Shown here: piece after piece, positions 6,881-13,206 of the stretch
Layout: every line of letters begins with the position of its first letter
Numbering within the stretch: the first letter of the stretch is position 1
From: Clostridiaceae bacterium
GTDB lineage: Bacteria; Bacillota; Clostridia; Oscillospirales; Acutalibacteraceae
Direction of reading: 5' to 3'
Length of the DNA stretch: 13,206 bases
NCBI GenBank assembly: GCA_016281115.1
Contig: JAEEHZ010000099.1
Location: forward strand, 1 to 13,206
The notes under the pieces: model-generated
Seen by the model: the letters and a program-made list of their open reading frames with translations, nothing else
Told to the model about the DNA's origin: nothing
The model's database searches: none
Translations under genes and position numbers: made by a program

Positions 6881-8566
6881 TTATCCCATTGTAAAACCTG
6901 TTGTCAATCCTGCGATATACTTTTGCAGCTCAACAACATCGTCAAGCGTCAGGGATTCATCGCCGTTAACATCAGAAAGCTCAAATTCTTCTTCTGTCAT
7001 TTCTGCAAGCTTCGCAATTACCTGCTGCATATAAACAACGTCATACATATTTATCTCGGTGTCGTTTGTTGCGTCACCGTAAGGCTTTATCAAATACGCG
7101 CTTCTTTGTGTTGTTTCGCCGTTGAAGCCGTTGTAGTTGCCCTCTTTGATGATCTTGGGATAATCCTTGTAGGCAACGTCCATATCAATGCCCTTATAGG
7201 TGTATTTTATAGCCTTATAAGAACCGTACCAGCTCCACTGGAACATACCGTACTGGGAAGCGTAATCATACTGTCCCGAAGGCGAGCACAAAGATGTGTC
7301 CGTATTACTTCTTAAATGAGATACCCAAGCCTCATATTTTGTAGAAAGCACATTGTAATCAAGCTTGCTTGACCACCATGATTTCATTGTGAACACGCCG
7401 GGGTACCAGCCGTCATCAAGTAAAGCGTCGCAGAATGTTGTGCAAAGTGCCGTACAGGTCTTTTTGCTCAGATTTATCTGACCCTCTGCGGTAACTTCTT
7501 CTATATCATAGAATATAGGATACTCGAATTGTTTGCCTTCAAGCCAAGAGGAACACATTTCAGCGTCTTTTTTGGCTGTTTTTGTGCTTTGGGCATAAGT
7601 GTAGAAATATGCGCCTACATCTAAGCCAACAGATTTTGCGCCTGCGTAATTTGTTTCAAATGCGGAGTCTATTCCGTAAGTTGTACCTACACGCAAAATT
7701 ACAAAATCAACACCGCTCTGTTTCAGGGCAGGCCAGTCTATTGTTGTGCCGTTCCATTTGGAAAGATCAATGCCCGTAGCATAAACAGCGCCGTCTCCGG
7801 CAGCAAGTGCAGCAGGTCTTACAAGTTGCTCAAGAGAATTGCTCTCGCTTTTTCCCAGATAATCAAGCAAAGAAACAGATACCCAGCCTAATGTATCCTC
7901 AAAAACAGTAAATGCAAATCCGTCTCGAACCTTTGAAATAGTTATCTCTGATCCTGCGGGGATAACCATACGAACATTGTAAACGGAGCCGGGGCCTGTT
8001 CTCAGGTTGGTGTTTGATTTTGTTTTGCACTTATTTATAACACTGCCTGTGTCATATTCGTCAAGGTTAGATATCTTTTTGGAAAGATATTTTGTAACGA
8101 CCCAGCCGGTTACTCCTTCGGCAGTTATATTAGACCAACCGTTAGAGTATGATTTTATGACCGTAACCTCTGTACCCTGCTTAAGGGTTGTAAGGATATT
8201 TGCCTTTGAATTATTTTTAGCTCTTACATTAAGGGTATTGCAGTTAACATAATGTCCGTATCTCGGAACAAATGTGCTGAAACTCTCAAAAGCCATATAG
8301 TCCATACTTACCCAACCCGTCAAAGAGTTGTAAGTCATATGTCCCCATCCGTCTTGAATCTCGTCGATAATAACCGTGTTGCCCTTTACAAGTTTTCCGA
8401 GCTTAGTACCGTCCGTAGAAGGAATACTTCTTACAGAAAGAGACGAGGCGGTTACTTTATATGTTCCTGCTCCCCAGTCATCTGCGTAAGCGGTCACTGC
8501 TATCATACTTACTGCAAATGTAAGCACGAGCAAAACAGATATGACCGTGGTAACCATTTTCTTCAT
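6881..8566 (-). CDS. Secreted GH25 lysozyme with three SH3 domains and C-terminal dockerin
   Basis: GH25 enzymes cleave the beta-1,4 bond between MurNAc and GlcNAc in peptidoglycan. The 561-residue protein has a signal peptide (1-28, ending AYA). Three bacterial SH3 domains follow (about 33-91, 105-162, 176-238), each ending in a TGWV or LGWV strand. The GH25 barrel spans about 264-475, with YATGIDLSKWNG carrying catalytic-site Asp267, FYDIEE carrying Asp354 and Glu356, and GIDMDVAY near 460. A type I dockerin occupies 497-561 (loops DATNDTEINMYD and DVNGDESLTLDD). Its first calcium loop has Thr at positions 3 and 6 instead of the usual Asp/Asn and Gly. I chose ATG 8566 because AGGAGG sits just upstream and a signal peptide begins there; the in-frame ATG at 8602 adds an unlikely hydrophilic leader. 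The enzyme probably remodels or lyses cell walls and may be scaffold-attached. Confidence 0.95.
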   Translation of the reverse strand: MKKMVTTVISVLLVLTFAVSMIAVTAYADDWGAGTYKVTASSLSVRSIPSTDGTKLGKLVKGNTVIIDEIQDGWGHMTYNSLTGWVSMDYMAFESFSTFVPRYGHYVNCNTLNVRAKNNSKANILTTLKQGTEVTVIKSYSNGWSNITAEGVTGWVVTKYLSKKISNLDEYDTGSVINKCKTKSNTNLRTGPGSVYNVRMVIPAGSEITISKVRDGFAFTVFEDTLGWVSVSLLDYLGKSESNSLEQLVRPAALAAGDGAVYATGIDLSKWNGTTIDWPALKQSGVDFVILRVGTTYGIDSAFETNYAGAKSVGLDVGAYFYTYAQSTKTAKKDAEMCSSWLEGKQFEYPIFYDIEEVTAEGQINLSKKTCTALCTTFCDALLDDGWYPGVFTMKSWWSSKLDYNVLSTKYEAWVSHLRSNTDTSLCSPSGQYDYASQYGMFQWSWYGSYKAIKYTYKGIDMDVAYKDYPKIIKEGNYNGFNGETTQRSAYLIKPYGDATNDTEINMYDVVYMQQVIAKLAEMTEEEFELSDVNGDESLTLDDVVELQKYIAGLTTGFTMG

Positions 8567-8589
8567 AATTATTTCCTCCCGATTATATT

Positions 8590-8614
8590 GTGTATTGTAC
8601 ACTGCATTATATCA
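8590..8614 (-). promoter_or_regulatory. Extended -10 promoter and inverted repeat before the lysozyme gene
   Basis: On the minus strand TGATATAAT (8614-8606) is an extended -10 box; no convincing -35 box is present at the right distance. The inverted repeat GTGTATTGTACAC (8590-8602) would overlap the transcription start near 8599 and could be an operator. AT-rich repeats of the form ATCACAAAAT lie just upstream at 8611-8620 and 8632-8641. The roughly 140 bases further upstream, before the rubrerythrin terminator, hold no gene that I can see. Confidence 0.5.
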
Positions 8615-8781
8615 CAAAATCACTAAAATTTATCACAAAATTTAATATTTCATAATATTCTCAAAATGTGTCAGCGTTCAGGTGCGCAGTCCATATCGCT
8701 CTCACAGTAGTTACAAACATTTGTGTTCTTTTGGTGAAGATAAGCGCTTTTTTAACAATGTTTACGGTGTTTTATCATACC

Positions 8782-8814
8782 AAAAAACAGCCGCGCCGGA
8801 AGCCGCGGCTGTTT
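8782..8814 (-). terminator. Terminator after the rubrerythrin gene
   Basis: AAACAGCCGCG (8785-8795) pairs perfectly with CGCGGCTGTTT (8804-8814) around an 8-base loop. On the minus strand six T residues follow the stem. It lies 7 bases past the rubrerythrin stop. Confidence 0.9.
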
Positions 8815-8821
8815 GTCATAA

Positions 8822-9361
8822 TCAATAATTCTTATTGTTTATCTCAAAGAAGCTTTGGGGATGATCGCACACGGGGCATATATCGGGTGCTTTTGTTCCC
8901 ACAACGATATGTCCGCAGTTTCTGCATTCCCAAACCTGCACGCCGGACTTTTCAAACACTTGTTTTGTTTCTATGTTGCTCAGCAATGCACGGTATCTTT
9001 CTTCGTGTGCTTTTTCAATAGCCGCAACGCCTCTGAAGCGCTTTGCCAGATCAAAAAAACCTTCTTCTTCGGCTTCTTTTGCCATACGCTCATACATGTC
9101 GGTCCATTCCGCGTTTTCGCCTTCTGCCGCAGCTAAAAGATTTTGCGGTGTATCGCCAAGCTCACCTAATTCTTTAAACCAAAGCTTTGCGTGCTCCTTT
9201 TCGTTGTCGGCCGTTTTCAAAAATAACGCCGCTATCTGCTCGTACCCTGCCTTTTTGGCAACAGACGCAAAATAAGTATATTTGTTTCTCGCCTGAGACT
9301 CACCCGCAAATGCCTCTTTCAAATTCTTTTCTGTTTTTGTTCCTGCGTATTTGCTGCTCAT
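8822..9361 (-). CDS. rbr: Rubrerythrin
   Basis: Rubrerythrin is the cytosolic NAD(P)H-linked peroxidase of anaerobes, reducing hydrogen peroxide at a diiron site fed by a rubredoxin-type iron centre. At 179 residues it is close to the classical length. The ferritin-like four-helix part carries EAFAGESQARNKY (Glu21), ExxH at 54-57 and ExxH at 116-119, with further glutamates near 91-100. The C-terminal rubredoxin-like domain has ECRNCG (Cys146, Cys149) and CPVCDHPQ (Cys162, Cys165), so all four iron ligands are present. GGAGGAAA stands a short distance before the ATG. It lies only 21 bases after the FakA-like gene on the same strand and ends at a strong terminator, so it is probably the last gene of a two-gene operon. 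Confidence 0.96.
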   Translation of the reverse strand: MSSKYAGTKTEKNLKEAFAGESQARNKYTYFASVAKKAGYEQIAALFLKTADNEKEHAKLWFKELGELGDTPQNLLAAAEGENAEWTDMYERMAKEAEEEGFFDLAKRFRGVAAIEKAHEERYRALLSNIETKQVFEKSGVQVWECRNCGHIVVGTKAPDICPVCDHPQSFFEINNKNY

Positions 9362-9382
9362 AATTTTTTCCTCCGTTAATAA

Positions 9383-11065
9383 TTATTCTATTGAAATTAA
9401 GAAGTAATAGACAGGCTGACCGCCGTATACGGTCGTAACCTCAAGCTGATTTCCGAATTTGTCATTTACCGATGCCTCTAAAGAACGCGCCTGTTCGTCG
9501 CTTATATCTTCACCGCTGATAATTGTGATATATCTGCTCTCTTTTTTCACCATGGATTTTATAAGCTTTAAGGTTGCTTTGACCGGGTCTTTATCGGTTA
9601 TTGCAAGTTTTCCGTTGTTAAGGGCGATAATATCGCCTTCTTTTATCTTGTTGCCGCCGAACTCGGAATTACGCGCCGCAAATGTAACGGAACCGGTAGA
9701 AACTCCTTTCATATACTCTATCATTGCAACACGATTGTTATCGGGTGTCTCGTCCATATCGAACGCGAGCATTGCCGACAGACCCTGCGGTATCGTCTTA
9801 GACGGGATAATAATGACTCTTCTGTCGTCTGCAAGCGGAACAGCCTGCTCTGCCGCCATAATGATATTTTTATTGTTCGGCAAAACAAATACGGTTTTTG
9901 CAGGCGTTGCCATTATCGCCTCATAAATATCGTCGGTGCTGGGGTTCATCGTTTGTCCGCCGCTTACAACGTGCAGACAGCCCAAATCTTTGAAAAGTCC
10001 CACAAGTCCGTCGCCCGATGCAACCGCAACAAATCCGTATTCCTCCTCAGGTTGAACAAATGTGAGCGGTTGTTTTTGTTCCTGTTTTTGTTTCTTTTCG
10101 GTTTTTTGTTCATTTTCCTGCGCGGCTTTTCTGTGTTGCTCTTTCATATTTTCAACCTTAACAGCCAGCAGTTGACCGAATTTCAAACCTTCCTGAAGCA
10201 CATTGCCGGGCGTCTCGGTATGAACATGGACTTTTATTATTTCATCATCGTCAACAAGTACAACACAATCACCTATCGTCTGCAGATATTCACGCAAAAC
10301 GGCAGGCTCGGTCTCGCACTCTGTATCTCTGCCGATGATTATTTCGGTACAATAAGTAAATCTGATATCATCATCAAATTCAGCTGCTGCGCTTCTGAAT
10401 TCGTCCTGTTCCTGCGAGTCGGAAGAAGTCGTTTTCAGCTCAATAATTTCTTTGCCGCTGAAAACCTCAAGGATACCGTCGAAAATTTCGCACACGCCTC
10501 TGCCGCCCGCGTCTACAACTCCCGCTTTCTTCAAAACAGGCAAAAAGTCGGGGGTAAGCGCAAGTGCGTCGCGTGCCGCATTACAAATAATGCGCCACAT
10601 CTCTATGCAGTCGGGTTCATTATCCTGTCTTAAAGCTGCCGCCGCAGCCTCGTGAGCAAGTCTTGCAACCGTAAGCATTGTACCCTCGGTTGGCTTCATA
10701 ACGGCGGCGTAGGCGTCTTCAACACCTATTCTCAATCCCTCGACAATATCTTCGCAATTAACAGTCTTTTTATCTTTAAAAGCCTTTGCAAAACCCTTAA
10801 ACAATATAGACAGTATTACGCCGGAGTTGCCTCTTGCACCGCGAAGCATTGCAGAAGAAGCCTTTTTCGCCACATCTTCGGCACAAGGATTTTCTCCGAG
10901 TACGCCCAGGGCTTCTTTTGCGGCTGTTATGGTCATAGACATATTCGTTCCCGTGTCACCGTCCGGAACGGGAAAGATATTTAAATCATTGATCTCATTT
11001 TTTTGGTTTAAAATATTATTTGCGCCGGAAATTATTGCGTTTTTCAAAAGCAATCCGCTTATCAT
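9383..11065 (-). CDS. fakA: FakA/YloV-family fatty acid kinase (DhaL domain plus DegV-like domain)
   Basis: FakA phosphorylates fatty acids held by FakB (DegV-family) proteins, making acyl-phosphates for phospholipid synthesis. The 560-residue protein starts with a DhaL-type ATP-binding domain whose signature FPVPDGDTGTNM (about 31-42) supplies the metal-binding aspartates. RGARGNSGVILS and DAGGRGVCEIFDGILEV follow. After a middle domain with VHVHTETPGNVL comes a charged low-complexity linker rich in Lys, Gln and Glu (about 305-332). The C-terminal YloV domain contains PNNKNI and GGQPVYYFLISIE. I chose ATG 11065, which starts like family members and has AGGGG about 10 bases upstream; ATG 11089 lacks a ribosome binding site. 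No fakB is in the window. Fatty acid kinase is the best-supported role, but the substrate is inferred from family membership. Confidence 0.9.
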   Translation of the reverse strand: MISGLLLKNAIISGANNILNQKNEINDLNIFPVPDGDTGTNMSMTITAAKEALGVLGENPCAEDVAKKASSAMLRGARGNSGVILSILFKGFAKAFKDKKTVNCEDIVEGLRIGVEDAYAAVMKPTEGTMLTVARLAHEAAAAALRQDNEPDCIEMWRIICNAARDALALTPDFLPVLKKAGVVDAGGRGVCEIFDGILEVFSGKEIIELKTTSSDSQEQDEFRSAAAEFDDDIRFTYCTEIIIGRDTECETEPAVLREYLQTIGDCVVLVDDDEIIKVHVHTETPGNVLQEGLKFGQLLAVKVENMKEQHRKAAQENEQKTEKKQKQEQKQPLTFVQPEEEYGFVAVASGDGLVGLFKDLGCLHVVSGGQTMNPSTDDIYEAIMATPAKTVFVLPNNKNIIMAAEQAVPLADDRRVIIIPSKTIPQGLSAMLAFDMDETPDNNRVAMIEYMKGVSTGSVTFAARNSEFGGNKIKEGDIIALNNGKLAITDKDPVKATLKLIKSMVKKESRYITIISGEDISDEQARSLEASVNDKFGNQLEVTTVYGGQPVYYFLISIE

Positions 11066-11103
11066 TGTAATACATCCCCTATTTCGCATTGTAATATATA
11101 AGC

Positions 11104-11132
11104 ATTATATCATAATAATCATAAAAAATCAA
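11104..11132 (-). promoter_or_regulatory. Sigma-A promoter of the fakA-rubrerythrin unit
   Basis: On the minus strand the -35 box TTGATT (11132-11127), a 17-base spacer and the -10 box TATAAT (11109-11104) are present. The -10 is extended (TGATATAAT). Transcription should begin near 11097, about 30 bases before the chosen fakA start, and just upstream of or inside the alternative ATG at 11089. Confidence 0.82.
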
Positions 11133-11162
11133 TTTAATATGAGCCAAAAATAACCTTGCTTA

Positions 11163-11933
11163 TCAAAGTATTTCAATTCGCTCTGCAGATATGGTTTTCC
11201 CGTTTTTTTCGTTAATATTAAATATTACCGCGTTCAGCTTGCAGGCGCCCGTTGCAATTTCAAACCTTACGGGCAGTTTGTTTCTCATTTTTTCAATTAT
11301 TATCTCGGGTTTTATTCCCAAAACAGAGTCTATCGGTCCCGTCATGCCTACATCCGTAATATATCCGCAGCCTTTCGGCAGTACGGTCTCATCCGCGGTC
11401 TGAACATGGGTGTGCGTTCCGAACACGGCCGATACTTTACCGTCAAGATAATATCCCATAGCGCGCTTTTCACCTGTAGACTCGGCGTGAAAATCAACTA
11501 TTGTAATTTCCGCAGGATTTTCGTCAATCAATTTATCCATTGTTCTGAAAGGACAATCAAGGCTTTCCAAAAACGCCGTTCCCATCAAATTGATAACATT
11601 TACACGGTAACTGCACATATCAAGCGTACAGATGCCTTTTCCCGGGGTGGTACCCTCGGGATAATTCGCCGGGCGCAAAATATACGGGTGAGAGTCATAG
11701 AGCTCATACATTTCTTTACGCCTGAAAGCGTGGTTTCCCGTCGTTATAACGTCTGCCCCTGCGTTAAATAATTTTTCGGCGGAAACAGGGGTTATTCCGT
11801 TTCCGTCTGCGGAATTTTCTCCGTTTACTATTGTTACATCTATATTATTAAATCTTTTTAATCCGGGGAGCTTTTCAAGCAAAAAATTGCATCCTGCCGT
11901 TCCCACAACATCGCCTATTGCCAAAATATTGAT
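11163..11933 (-). CDS. ymdB: YmdB-family metallophosphoesterase (cyclic nucleotide phosphodiesterase), apparent ATC start
   Basis: This family (TIGR00282) uses a dinuclear metal site; Bacillus YmdB hydrolyses 2',3'-cAMP and 2',3'-cGMP and affects biofilm and motility gene expression. Starting at the ATC codon (11933-11931) gives 256 residues, near the family length. The metal ligands then fall at Asp8 (IGDVVG), Glu39/Asn40 (NGENSADGNG), Asn67/His68 (TGNHAFRRKE), His149 (DFHAESTGEK) and His174/His176 (GTHTHVQTADE). Glu39 is the number of the well-studied catalytic residue in B. subtilis YmdB. The in-frame ATG at 11972 lies within the predicted -10 region and has no ribosome binding site; GTG at 11942 is poorly placed. 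AGGTGG ends 5 bases before the ATC. Family and function are secure; the start is uncertain. It is a separate unit, not next to rny as in B. subtilis. Confidence 0.9.
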   Translation of the reverse strand: MNILAIGDVVGTAGCNFLLEKLPGLKRFNNIDVTIVNGENSADGNGITPVSAEKLFNAGADVITTGNHAFRRKEMYELYDSHPYILRPANYPEGTTPGKGICTLDMCSYRVNVINLMGTAFLESLDCPFRTMDKLIDENPAEITIVDFHAESTGEKRAMGYYLDGKVSAVFGTHTHVQTADETVLPKGCGYITDVGMTGPIDSVLGIKPEIIIEKMRNKLPVRFEIATGACKLNAVIFNINEKNGKTISAERIEIL

Positions 11934-11938
11934 ATAAA

Positions 11939-11944
11939 CCACCT
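11939..11944 (-). promoter_or_regulatory. Ribosome binding site that points to the ATC start of ymdB
   Basis: AGGTGG on the minus strand (11944-11939) is a fair Shine-Dalgarno sequence. A 5-base spacer separates it from ATC at 11933. No NTG codon stands at a usable distance downstream before the conserved IGDVVG motif is lost. Confidence 0.55.
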
Positions 11945-11962
11945 GCCATCCATCATACGGTA

Positions 11963-11991
11963 AGAATACCATAAATTTTGTTGTCAGTCAA
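11963..11991 (-). promoter_or_regulatory. Promoter of ymdB
   Basis: On the minus strand TTGACT (11991-11986) is followed after 17 bases by TATTCT (11968-11963), and the -10 is extended (TGGTATTCT). The predicted start is near 11956, downstream of the ATG at 11972, which therefore could not be translated from this transcript. Confidence 0.65.
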
Positions 11992-12011
11992 CGAACAAAG
12001 TCCGGAAACCG

Positions 12012-12050
12012 AAAAAACCGGCGAGGCACAAAGCAACCCCGCCGGTTTTT
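12012..12050 (-). terminator. Terminator after the surface protein/small peptide unit
   Basis: AAAAACCGGCG (12013-12023) pairs perfectly with CGCCGGTTTTT (12040-12050) around a 16-base loop. Six T residues follow on the minus strand. It begins 13 bases after the stop of the 51-residue ORF and insulates ymdB from that unit. The symmetric T-runs would also allow function on the plus strand. Confidence 0.88.
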
Positions 12051-12062
12051 AGTATTAACTAT

Positions 12063-12218
12063 TTACATATCGAGATCCAAAAATGATAAAGGATTATCTG
12101 ATTTGTTTTTAGCCGGCTGACTCTCGGAATTGGAAGCACTGCTTTCACCGGATGCGGTCAACGTGTCGTTTTCGGCTAATAAAGCTTCATTAAGCATAGG
12201 AGAAATGTATTTTTTCAT
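12063..12218 (-). CDS. Small 51-residue protein following the InlB-repeat gene, function unknown
   Basis: The peptide starts MKKYISPMLNEALLAENDTL and ends NPLSFLDLDM. The middle is rich in Ser, Ala, Asn and Gln, and no membrane segment or cysteine is present. A strong ribosome binding site (GGAGGAG) stands a few bases before ATG. It begins 17 bases after the stop of the surface protein gene and is followed at once by a strong terminator, so it is very likely the last gene of that transcript. The opening (MKKY-x-x-P plus an acidic segment ending in D-x-LTAS) resembles very small unannotated Clostridia ORFs I remember, but I cannot name a family. Alternatives are a precursor peptide or a chaperone-like partner of the surface protein. 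Confidence 0.7.
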   Translation of the reverse strand: MKKYISPMLNEALLAENDTLTASGESSASNSESQPAKNKSDNPLSFLDLDM

Positions 12219-12235
12219 ATTGCTCTCCTCCTTGA

Positions 12236-13206
12236 TCAAGAATTGATAATTGACTGCAAATATTCTACGGCACCCTGCGAATAACTGTCTATATCATTAT
12301 CATAAATGAATTGGGCAGCTGTTTTAAGACTTGTGTAATAGCCCTTTGCAATAACATTCTGCGAATCGCTCTCGGTATAATAATATATCTGTTCGTTTCC
12401 GTTTCTGTCTATATATCTTACATACGGGCGTGCGGTAATATCGGTTGCGTAATTCTCCTCCGGAATATGATGGATAAGCGTTGTTGCAACCTGATATGCC
12501 GTGCCGTCATAGAATATGTTTTTGCTCTCGGAATTAACTACGCCCGCCGTCTCAAGGGTCATATTTTCAACACCGCTAAGTCTGCTTTTCAGCGCAACTG
12601 CGTTTCCGAAAGTGATATTGTCACCGTACAAGAATACAAGGTCGTTATACAGCTGTTTGTCTAGTGTAAGGCAAAAACGCAATCCGTTTCCGTATTCGTC
12701 GGTATCGTTTTCCAGTATCTTGATCTGAATACCCGCAAGACCGAACGAATCGTATTCACCGTTGTTTCCGAAGCAAGCGTCAACATCTTCCGGTTCAACA
12801 TTTACCTTGCCTATTTTCTTCCAGCCCGCATACAATTCTGTGTCAATGAAAAACGCGGTGCTGTAAGATACGGGTACCGTAAGATTCTCGTCAAGATACC
12901 AGCCCGTAAACATATATTCGTCCTTTACGGGAGCAGGAGCAAGCTGTACTCCGCTTAAGCCTGTAACGACATCATCGTCAGTGTACAGTATGCCGTCGGA
13001 ATAATAGCTCAATTTGCAGAAAGCGGAGCTGTCGGGAGTCCACTTTGCATACAAGGTAATATCACTGTTTACGGTATCGTTTGCAAAATTCCACGGATTA
13101 CCTGTAAATTCGGGGTTTTGATACCATTTTGCGGTGTATCCCGGATTGACGGCATACGGCTCGGATAATTTGTCGCCGTTGCTTAAACCTGTCTGACGCT
13201 CGCATC
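12236..13206 (-). CDS. Surface protein with InlB/Listeria-type repeats (5' partial)
   Basis: The frame stays open to the right edge, so the N-terminus, signal peptide and any further repeats are outside the window; the TTG at 13054 is not the true start. Of 322 visible residues, roughly 1-56 are an InlB B-type repeat ending SDITLYAKWTP. About 61-130 are a second, with FTGWYLDENLTVPV and ending TELYAGWKKI. Residues 131-322 form a C-terminal domain containing GLRFCLTLDKQLYNDLVFLY, EENYATDITARPYVRYID and an end rich in aromatic and acidic residues. I have met similar domains at the end of gut Clostridia surface proteins but cannot name it. No LPxTG motif, dockerin or membrane anchor is seen at the C-terminus. 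Probable role: secreted or wall-associated binding protein. A small ORF follows after 17 bases. Confidence 0.85.
   Translation of the reverse strand, partial: CERQTGLSNGDKLSEPYAVNPGYTAKWYQNPEFTGNPWNFANDTVNSDITLYAKWTPDSSAFCKLSYYSDGILYTDDDVVTGLSGVQLAPAPVKDEYMFTGWYLDENLTVPVSYSTAFFIDTELYAGWKKIGKVNVEPEDVDACFGNNGEYDSFGLAGIQIKILENDTDEYGNGLRFCLTLDKQLYNDLVFLYGDNITFGNAVALKSRLSGVENMTLETAGVVNSESKNIFYDGTAYQVATTLIHHIPEENYATDITARPYVRYIDRNGNEQIYYYTESDSQNVIAKGYYTSLKTAAQFIYDNDIDSYSQGAVEYLQSIINS

Noticed and set aside
8630..8639. TTATCACAA as a DnaA box near a presumed origin region
   Set aside because: It differs from TTATCCACA by more than one position and stands alone. No cluster of DnaA boxes or DNA-unwinding element was seen, so oriC is probably outside the window.
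8641..8781. Possible small RNA or gene between the lysozyme promoter and the rubrerythrin terminator
   Set aside because: No coding frame with a ribosome binding site, no tRNA-like fold and no clear promoter-terminator pair could be supported by eye.
9953..10633. 226-residue plus-strand frame opposite fakA
   Set aside because: Antisense shadow of a confidently assigned gene; its sequence is low-complexity (Phe/Leu runs) that mirrors the Lys/Gln linker of FakA.
13052..13054. TTG as the start of the InlB-repeat gene
   Set aside because: The frame continues without a stop to the window edge through another complete repeat, so the codon is an internal leucine of the LYAKW motif.

Overview
The window looks like a chromosomal segment from a low-to-mid GC Gram-positive anaerobe of the Clostridia, most likely a gut or rumen Oscillospiraceae/Ruminococcaceae relative. 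This is an inference. It rests on type I dockerins on two secreted proteins, a BspA-type leucine-rich repeat protein, an InlB/Listeria-type repeat surface protein, a rubrerythrin, strong AGGAGG ribosome binding sites and sigma-A promoters. No rRNA, tRNA, insertion sequence, CRISPR array or phage gene was seen.

Plus strand, 1-6715. A 5'-truncated leucine-rich-repeat/dockerin protein ends at a terminator. A near-consensus sigma-A promoter then opens an operon of mnmE, mnmG, rsmG and an unrecognised membrane-anchored protein with beta-propeller-like sequence. MnmE and MnmG together modify the tRNA wobble uridine; RsmG methylates 16S rRNA. In most Firmicutes this block sits beside the replication origin and is followed by noc/parA/parB. 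Here those genes are absent, but two near-perfect or perfect ParB-binding parS 16-mers are present. One is inside the mnmG coding sequence; the other forms the core of the terminator hairpin that ends the operon. This is the most striking signal in the window and places it in the origin/centromere domain.

Minus strand, 6776-13206, convergent with the first block. Read in transcription order from the right edge: a 5'-truncated InlB-repeat surface protein, a 51-residue peptide gene and a terminator; then a YmdB-family phosphodiesterase whose only plausible start appears to be ATC; then a FakA/YloV (DhaL-DegV-like) kinase gene followed 21 bp later by rubrerythrin and a terminator; then a secreted GH25 lysozyme with three SH3 domains and a dockerin, ending at a terminator facing the parS-terminator.

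Functionally the window joins core translation-quality genes and chromosome-segregation sites to a set of exported proteins (two with dockerins, one with InlB repeats) that would work at the cell surface, plus fatty-acid activation and peroxide-defence genes. No cohesin or scaffoldin, parA, parB or fakB gene lies inside the window.
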